Assembly: GCA_031553225.1 (NCBI GenBank)
Contig: JAVBLU010000018.1
Coordinates: 1-64,000, forward strand
Direction of reading: 5' to 3'
DNA: 64,000 nt
DNA from: JAVBLU01 sp031553225
GTDB lineage: Bacteria; Bacillota; Clostridia; Christensenellales; UBA1750
The position numbers and the translations under genes were made by a program. The notes beneath the pieces were generated by a model. That model was not told the DNA's origin. It saw nothing but the letters and a program-made list of their open reading frames with translations, and did no database searches. Positions 59,501 through 64,000 of this stretch are shown here, in pieces; the stretch's first letter is position 1, and each line of letters begins with the position of its first letter.

Positions 59501-60712
59501 TTAACCGTCGATCCTGGACAACAGGGCCTCCACCATCTGCAGGCCTTGCCTGTCGCCCTGCTGGAAGAGCTCCACGCACTCGGCCATGCGCTCGCGCACA
59601 TCGGCGGCCGCAAAGGCTTCGGCGTTCACCGGGTCGTGGCCAGCCTCCCGGACGTAGTCGCTGCCCATAATGTTGCTGGTTGCCCAAAAATGCTTCACCA
59701 TCGCCGAGAGCGCCTCCGCCTCGCCGGGGAAGTGCGCTTTGGCCTGGCGGCAGAAATTCTGTACGTAGTAGCGCCGCTCGGCCAGATTGCACCACGTCGG
59801 GTCGACCAGCGTTAAAATGCCTGCCATGGCCTTCTCGTCGGTCAACGCGCCGTCCAGCATATCCGGATCGATGTCCGCGCCGGGCACTGCGCGCGTGCGC
59901 CGAACCTCGGCGATCATCTCCGGGACGCTCAGGCGCAGGAAACGCTTCCAGCCTTCATAGACCTTCAGGCCCTCGCCGAGCACGCCCTCTGCAAGACCGC
60001 GCCGCATCTGGCGGAAGCCATGAAGGTACACGTCCTGCACGGCAAACGCGCCGCGCCGCTCGCCCGGCAGGGTAAGCGCGGTACCCGGGCCGTACCAGCG
60101 CTCAACCGGCCGGATCTCGGGCCTACAGTTATTCGGCGCGGCGAAGTAGGGCGGGTAGCTGTACGTCACAAGCGCCTCGCCGCCCCGCTCGTACCCCACC
60201 ACAATAGCCCCGAAGAACGCATGGGAGACCGGGCTGAGGATCACCGGCTGTCCCAGCGCAAGCAGCGACCGGCGTATCGCTTCCTTCATCTGCTCCTCGC
60301 TCGCGTAGGCGGCGGAGGACGGGTCGCCACACAGCCTCTGCGGCGAAAACCCCGCGGCGCGGTACAGCCGGGCAAGCCCGTCCTGGGACACGGGGGCGCT
60401 GGCAGGGTTCGTCGCATGCCCGGACAGCACATCTGCGACGGTGTAGTTGATGTCGCAGCGCCAGCCGTTCATATCCTCAAAGCCGTAGCCGTTGCCCGAG
60501 TACTCCATGAAGTAGGCGAACTCGTTGGCGAAGGGCGCGTAACCCGGGCAGATATGCGCATAAGGAAACGAGGGTGCCGTGCTGCGGTCGGGCAGCACAA
60601 AAGACTGCGGCCATCCGCCGCCCTGGCGCTCCCGTGAAAGGCCCATGATCGGCGGGATGCCCGGGCCATAGTCTTCGGGGACGGGGGCGGGTTTTTTCAG
60701 CGGCTCGGACAT
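59501..60712 (-). CDS. BtrH/C39-like protein of the AraC-controlled locus
   Basis: A 403-residue soluble protein, last of three. The N-terminal segment E-D-Y-G-P-G-I-P-P-I-M-G-L-S (about 13-26) resembles the shared peptide of its two neighbours. Core features: F-A-Y-F-M-E-Y-S-G near 66, L-G-Q-P-V-I-L-S-P-V-S-H-A-F-F-G and V-V-G-Y-E-R-G-G-E near 150-178, equivalent to the R-P-V-I-x-F and G-Y-D elements of the other members; the rest is helical. No catalytic cysteine is obvious, so it may not be an enzyme. Site GAGGGGTGA; overlaps the upstream gene by 16 bases. Confidence 0.7.
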   Translation of the reverse strand: MSEPLKKPAPVPEDYGPGIPPIMGLSRERQGGGWPQSFVLPDRSTAPSFPYAHICPGYAPFANEFAYFMEYSGNGYGFEDMNGWRCDINYTVADVLSGHATNPASAPVSQDGLARLYRAAGFSPQRLCGDPSSAAYASEEQMKEAIRRSLLALGQPVILSPVSHAFFGAIVVGYERGGEALVTYSYPPYFAAPNNCRPEIRPVERWYGPGTALTLPGERRGAFAVQDVYLHGFRQMRRGLAEGVLGEGLKVYEGWKRFLRLSVPEMIAEVRRTRAVPGADIDPDMLDGALTDEKAMAGILTLVDPTWCNLAERRYYVQNFCRQAKAHFPGEAEALSAMVKHFWATSNIMGSDYVREAGHDPVNAEAFAAADVRERMAECVELFQQGDRQGLQMVEALLSRIDG

Positions 60713-61779
60713 GGTCGCTCACCCCTCTTTTTGATGGGTACGTATACTTCCACGCCCTGCTCGTACTGAAACAGGAACAGGTCATAGAATCCACCCTCAT
60801 AGTCGGCCTGGTACTCCGGGTGCGTGCGGAAGAACAGGTCCCTGCCGCCGTCGAACACCATGGACGCATTGTCGTTGTTCGTCTGTTTCTGGAACATTCG
60901 CACGAATAGCCGGGAAGGATACACGGCCTCGTGAAACCCCTGCGGGGTATCGGCAAAGTGCGTCACCCGGCTGCCGAAGTACGCGCCCTTTTCGCCCTGC
61001 ACATTCTTTCCGCCGAAAGCGACCAGATTGCCCAGGTGCAGCTGGGCCGACGGCGTAGCCTCCGCCGTGCGCATCTCCTGAAAGAAGCTCCACATGCAGG
61101 CGCCGTTGTCGCCTGACTTGGCGATGATCCGCACGTCCGGCAGCGTGACGATTTCAAAACTGAGGGACTCATACGCCTCCTGCTCGCTAGCAGGCTGCTT
61201 TACGGGCTGGTAGGTGAAGAGCATCTGCGCCTCGCCGTCGTAGGTGCTGAAGGGGTGGGACGCCTCGCTGTAGGTATAGCCCATCTCCTTGCGAAAGCTT
61301 GTGTACGAGAAGGAGGACAGGGCGTTATTCGCGCTCTCGTCCGCCTTCTTACGACGCTTGGCAAAGGTGGCGGCGGGCAGGGTGATGGCCACGGTGTGGG
61401 GCGGCAGCCCCTCGGGCAACGGCGCGCCTTCGTCCACCTCCACGCCGATCACATAGGTAAAGTCAATGCCCGTGGCCACCTCGCTCATCGCGGCGATGTA
61501 GCGACCGGGGAACTTATTGCCCACCATCCGCTCCAGCAGCGCGCACGTGCCCTCCAGAATGCTCCGGCGCACGATGTCGACGCTGTTGAGCCGCGAAAGC
61601 GGCGGGCAGACGATGCGCGTGCCGACCAGCCGCTTAGCGCCGCATTGCACGATGCTGAAATCCTCGTCCAGCTGACGGACCAGCGTTTCCTCGCCAGCGC
61701 GTCCCGCCTCCTCGGCCATGCTCATGATCTTTGGCCTGCGGGGGCTATAGCCCTCCGGCCTGTACCGCGCTTCGCCCAT
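60697..61779 (-). CDS. Double GyrI-like effector-binding protein with shared N-terminal peptide
   Basis: A 360-residue protein without a DNA-binding domain. After the N-terminal peptide E-G-Y-S-P-R-R-P-K-I-M-S-M-A (about 9-22) come two GyrI/AraC effector-binding-like halves: the first around residues 35-195 (F-T-Y-V-I-G-V-E-V, then P-P-H-T-V-A-I-T-L-P-A), the second around 205-350 (F-E-I-V-T-L-P-D-V-R-I-I-A-K-S, L-F-L-F-Q-Y-E-Q-G-V-E-V-Y-V-P-I). Such domains bind drugs or other small molecules, and some hydrolyse them. It starts one base after the upstream stop, with site GGAGGG. Confidence 0.72.
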   Translation of the reverse strand: MGEARYRPEGYSPRRPKIMSMAEEAGRAGEETLVRQLDEDFSIVQCGAKRLVGTRIVCPPLSRLNSVDIVRRSILEGTCALLERMVGNKFPGRYIAAMSEVATGIDFTYVIGVEVDEGAPLPEGLPPHTVAITLPAATFAKRRKKADESANNALSSFSYTSFRKEMGYTYSEASHPFSTYDGEAQMLFTYQPVKQPASEQEAYESLSFEIVTLPDVRIIAKSGDNGACMWSFFQEMRTAEATPSAQLHLGNLVAFGGKNVQGEKGAYFGSRVTHFADTPQGFHEAVYPSRLFVRMFQKQTNNDNASMVFDGGRDLFFRTHPEYQADYEGGFYDLFLFQYEQGVEVYVPIKKRGERPCPSR

Positions 61780-61780
61780 C

Positions 61781-62908
61781 TCATTCGCCCTCCGCTTTCG
61801 TTAAGCGCCGGAAGACCTCGCGGTCGCAGCCTTGCAGCCGTCGCACAAAGGCCGCCACCTTCTCGCGAGCCGCCCGCTCCTTCATTATGAAAAAGTCCTT
61901 GAGCGAGGGGTCCACGCTCTCGTGCAGGTATAAATCGCTGTGGGCAGCTCCTTTCACAAGCCCGCACAGCTGCCCGATCGCCTCCAGCACGCCCGGATCG
62001 ACCACGCCGGGGTGCTCCCGCGACAGCCGCGCAAGATAGCCGAGCAGCTGGTGGCGGTAGTGCTCCAGCAGCAGAATCCCGCACTGTTTTAAAAAGACTT
62101 CGTGGTGGGTCAGGTTCGTCCACGCGCCGTCGTCCAGCAGCCAGGCGGCCATCGCGTCATAGGCTGCAAACCCCGCGGCGACCATCTGTCCCTGCGTTTC
62201 CACGCTCCCCAGCGCGTTCATCAGCGCCGCGCTCTGCCGTATGTGGCGGTAGGCGTCCGCGCCGCTCAGCCGCACGCCGGATTTATGGCCGACCGTCAGG
62301 ATGCCGTAACAGGTTTCATACCAGCGCCCGGTATGATAGTACTCACCTGCCGTGTCGTACCCATCGGGCGCGCCGCCGGGAGCCCAGAAAGCGCGCAGGT
62401 ACAGGCCGGCGCTGTCGTACCCGGTGATCAGGCAGGCGTAGTTCTCGTGCGTGCAGCCAAAGCCGATGACCGGGCGGCCGCCGTCGATGGACCGTTTGAT
62501 CCGCTCCAAGTACAGCTCTTTGGAGTACCTGCGGGGCGTTGTAAGCTCCGCCTCGTACAACAGATCACTTTGGTAGCCCAGCGCCGCGAAGGTGCGTCGG
62601 GGGATCTCGGAAATGATGCTGATCTCATCGCAGTTGGAGGCCTGCCGCCACGGGAAACACAGGCCCGCGCCGCTCAGCGCGAACAGTTCGTCCTGGTCGA
62701 CAGGGTCGCCCAGAGCCTCCATCAGCCGCATGGCCGACCCGATGAAGCACACCGCCGAGGGGTTGCCATACCGCAGGGGCGCGATGCCCCGCAGCACTTT
62801 TTTTCCTGTGTCCGCACGCTCGCCCTGCCGCGCCGCCATGGCCAGGATCTCCGGCTTACGCGGGCTGTAGCCCTTGGGTGCCGTACGTTTTTTTGCCGTT
62901 TCGCTCAT
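61781..62908 (-). CDS. BtrH/C39-like protein, best match of the AraC-controlled locus
   Basis: A 375-residue protein. After K-G-Y-S-P-R-K-P-E-I-L-A-M-A (about 12-25), G-N-P-S-A-V-C-F-I-G-S-A-M-R-L-M-E-A-L-G gives a cysteine at a helix start, then L-F-A-L-S-G-A-G-L-C-F-P; this order matches the BtrH N-terminal papain-like domain. G-G-R-P-V-I-G-F-G-C and H-E-N-Y-A-C-L-I-T-G-Y-D supply the histidine and sheet. The last 150 residues are helical. The ATG at 62908 follows GAGGTGG; the GTG at 62917 overlaps that site. First gene after the AraC regulator. Confidence 0.74.
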   Translation of the reverse strand: MSETAKKRTAPKGYSPRKPEILAMAARQGERADTGKKVLRGIAPLRYGNPSAVCFIGSAMRLMEALGDPVDQDELFALSGAGLCFPWRQASNCDEISIISEIPRRTFAALGYQSDLLYEAELTTPRRYSKELYLERIKRSIDGGRPVIGFGCTHENYACLITGYDSAGLYLRAFWAPGGAPDGYDTAGEYYHTGRWYETCYGILTVGHKSGVRLSGADAYRHIRQSAALMNALGSVETQGQMVAAGFAAYDAMAAWLLDDGAWTNLTHHEVFLKQCGILLLEHYRHQLLGYLARLSREHPGVVDPGVLEAIGQLCGLVKGAAHSDLYLHESVDPSLKDFFIMKERAAREKVAAFVRRLQGCDREVFRRLTKAEGE

Positions 62909-62980
62909 GTTGGCCACCTCGCTGCTCTACTCATGGCCCGATTCTACCAAAGTCCGGCCGCGCGGTCTTATCGGTTTGTA

Positions 62981-64000
62981 TCAACATAAGGGGCAGAACA
63001 GTGCCATGCGCGGCTTGTCGTAGCTCTGGGCCGCATCGTACACCGCAAACATGCCGCCGCGGTCGATGTTCATGCCGCTGTCCGCCGCGTAGACCTCCAG
63101 CATGCCGCCAAGCTGCTCCGGGTCGCCCGGCACGTCCGTATGCAACACCAGAAACCGGCCGGCGGGCGCGAGCAGCGACATCCCATCGCCCAGGGGAAGG
63201 GACAGCGGCGCGTCGACGCGTACGCCGCACGCGCAGCCCTGCGGCCAGCGCCGAAGATAGAACTGGCGCGACGCGCGCAAAACGGCCGGGCAGCGCTCGG
63301 ACATGTAGTCCACCACAGCCCTGGAAGCGCGGTTCTCCGCATCGATGCCGCTCGCCTTCGCCACCAGAAAAAATGGCTGGGGGGCGTCCTCCACCGCAAT
63401 GCGCATGGACTGCTCGCGCCTGCGTATGGGCAGGCACAGCCGCAGCCGCACGGCCCGCCCGGAACGCACCACGTACTCCTCAAAGTAGCGCCGCTCCGCG
63501 CAGGCGAACATGCTTTGCGCAAGCCAGCGCGAATACAGGTAATCCCACGCGGCACCGATCGTCTCCTCGCGGTTGCCTACGCTGGTCACCGCCAGCAGCG
63601 TCTCAAAGCCCGGCTCCGGGCCGGCCACCTCAAACCCGGCCGCCGTCAGCGCCTCCGAGCCGCCCGTGTATCCGGCGGCAAACAGCTCGTAACAGGCCGG
63701 TGACGCCGCGGTCCTGTCGTTCTGGCCAAAGAGCCGGCCGGAAAATCCGGGCGCGGCGGCCAAAAAGGCGCGAACGGCCCGCTCCTCGATGCCCCTGTGC
63801 AATGCGTGGTAAAACCGCAGGCGCAGCGTGTCGGGATGGCGCGCCGCGCGAACGGCCACGTCGTACAATACCCGGCCCTCGTAAGGCGGAAAGAAGTAGG
63901 CGTCCTCGCCGCGCTTATATTGCATCGGCGTTGTACCCAGCGCCTGTTTCACCGCGCGGCACATGGCCTGCTGGGAAGAATACCCGCATCGGGCGGCGAT
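62981..64000 (-). CDS. AraC-family regulator with double GyrI-like domain (5' end outside window)
   Basis: A partial gene; its start lies beyond 64000. The visible 339 residues begin in the second helix-turn-helix of an AraC domain (I-A-A-R-C-G-Y-S-S-Q-Q-A-M-C-R-A-V-K) followed by G-T-T-P-M-Q-Y-K-R. Two GyrI-like effector-binding halves follow, the second ending G-G-M-F-A-V-Y-D. The related co-encoded protein at 60697-61779 has the same double domain without DNA binding. It likely senses a small molecule and activates the three genes downstream, 72 bases away. Confidence 0.82.
   Translation of the reverse strand: MAARCGYSSQQAMCRAVKQALGTTPMQYKRGEDAYFFPPYEGRVLYDVAVRAARHPDTLRLRFYHALHRGIEERAVRAFLAAAPGFSGRLFGQNDRTAASPACYELFAAGYTGGSEALTAAGFEVAGPEPGFETLLAVTSVGNREETIGAAWDYLYSRWLAQSMFACAERRYFEEYVVRSGRAVRLRLCLPIRRREQSMRIAVEDAPQPFFLVAKASGIDAENRASRAVVDYMSERCPAVLRASRQFYLRRWPQGCACGVRVDAPLSLPLGDGMSLLAPAGRFLVLHTDVPGDPEQLGGMLEVYAADSGMNIDRGGMFAVYDAAQSYDKPRMALFCPLC

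Overview
The window reads as a chromosomal segment of a GC-rich, low-mobility Firmicute of the class Clostridia, possibly near Christensenellales. This rests on strong AGGAGG-type ribosome sites, LplB/LplC-type sugar permeases, a membrane-anchored AraC sensor-regulator, a DUF4846 lipoprotein, a clostridial-style PstS and 4-bp ATGA/GTGA overlaps in most operons. The exact lineage is an inference. No rRNA, tRNA, CRISPR array, insertion sequence or prophage was found. The high GC content opens long antisense reading frames, which were left out.

Layout. 0.2-10.3 kb: an amidohydrolase, then a leftward operon for a sugar ABC transporter (LplB, LplC, lipoprotein), two Cys-type sulfatases and an AraC sensor-regulator, which looks like uptake and desulfation of a sulfated glycan. 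10.5-10.8 kb: a compact promoter-small ORF-terminator unit. 10.8-19.1 kb: PHP phosphoesterase and methyltransferase, a Cys/Met-metabolism PLP enzyme, a TfoX C-terminal-domain protein with a third sulfatase, a VOC protein, VanZ, two small proteins, DUF4846 and GNAT. 19.2-21.8 kb: an unusual alpha/beta-hydrolase plus alpha/alpha-barrel fusion. 21.9-25.4 kb: a tight three-gene operon (UroD/MtaA-like protein fused to a thioredoxin fold, an atypical radical SAM protein, a COG0523/CobW GTPase). 25.4-28 kb: YdcF, BioB-like radical SAM and acyltransferase-like genes.

28.5-34.1 kb is a seven-gene cobalamin salvage and nucleotide-loop operon under a cobalamin riboswitch, with two unequal CobU-like proteins. 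34.2-39 kb holds a flavin reductase, a WYL regulator, a DUF3795-GNAT fusion and a cysteate-synthase-like PLP enzyme. 39.2-44.1 kb is a MerR-controlled locus with a textbook MerR promoter and three papain/BtrH-like proteins, the first broken by an amber codon and a one-base deletion. 44.3-50.8 kb is a full phosphate regulon (pstSCAB, phoU, response regulator, sensor kinase) whose PstS is circularly permuted.

50.9-56.3 kb carries an FAD oxidoreductase, a DUF2461 protein, a cysteine synthase, a second UroD-family protein and an SGNH hydrolase. 56.4-59.4 kb is a BlaI/BlaR1 pair with a clear operator. 59.5 kb to the end is a leftward operon of an AraC regulator with GyrI-like domains (running off the window) and three proteins that share an N-terminal peptide. 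The two BtrH/GyrI-type loci (39-44 kb and 59.5-64 kb) and the UroD-thioredoxin/radical SAM/COG0523 operon are the best candidates for undescribed biology.
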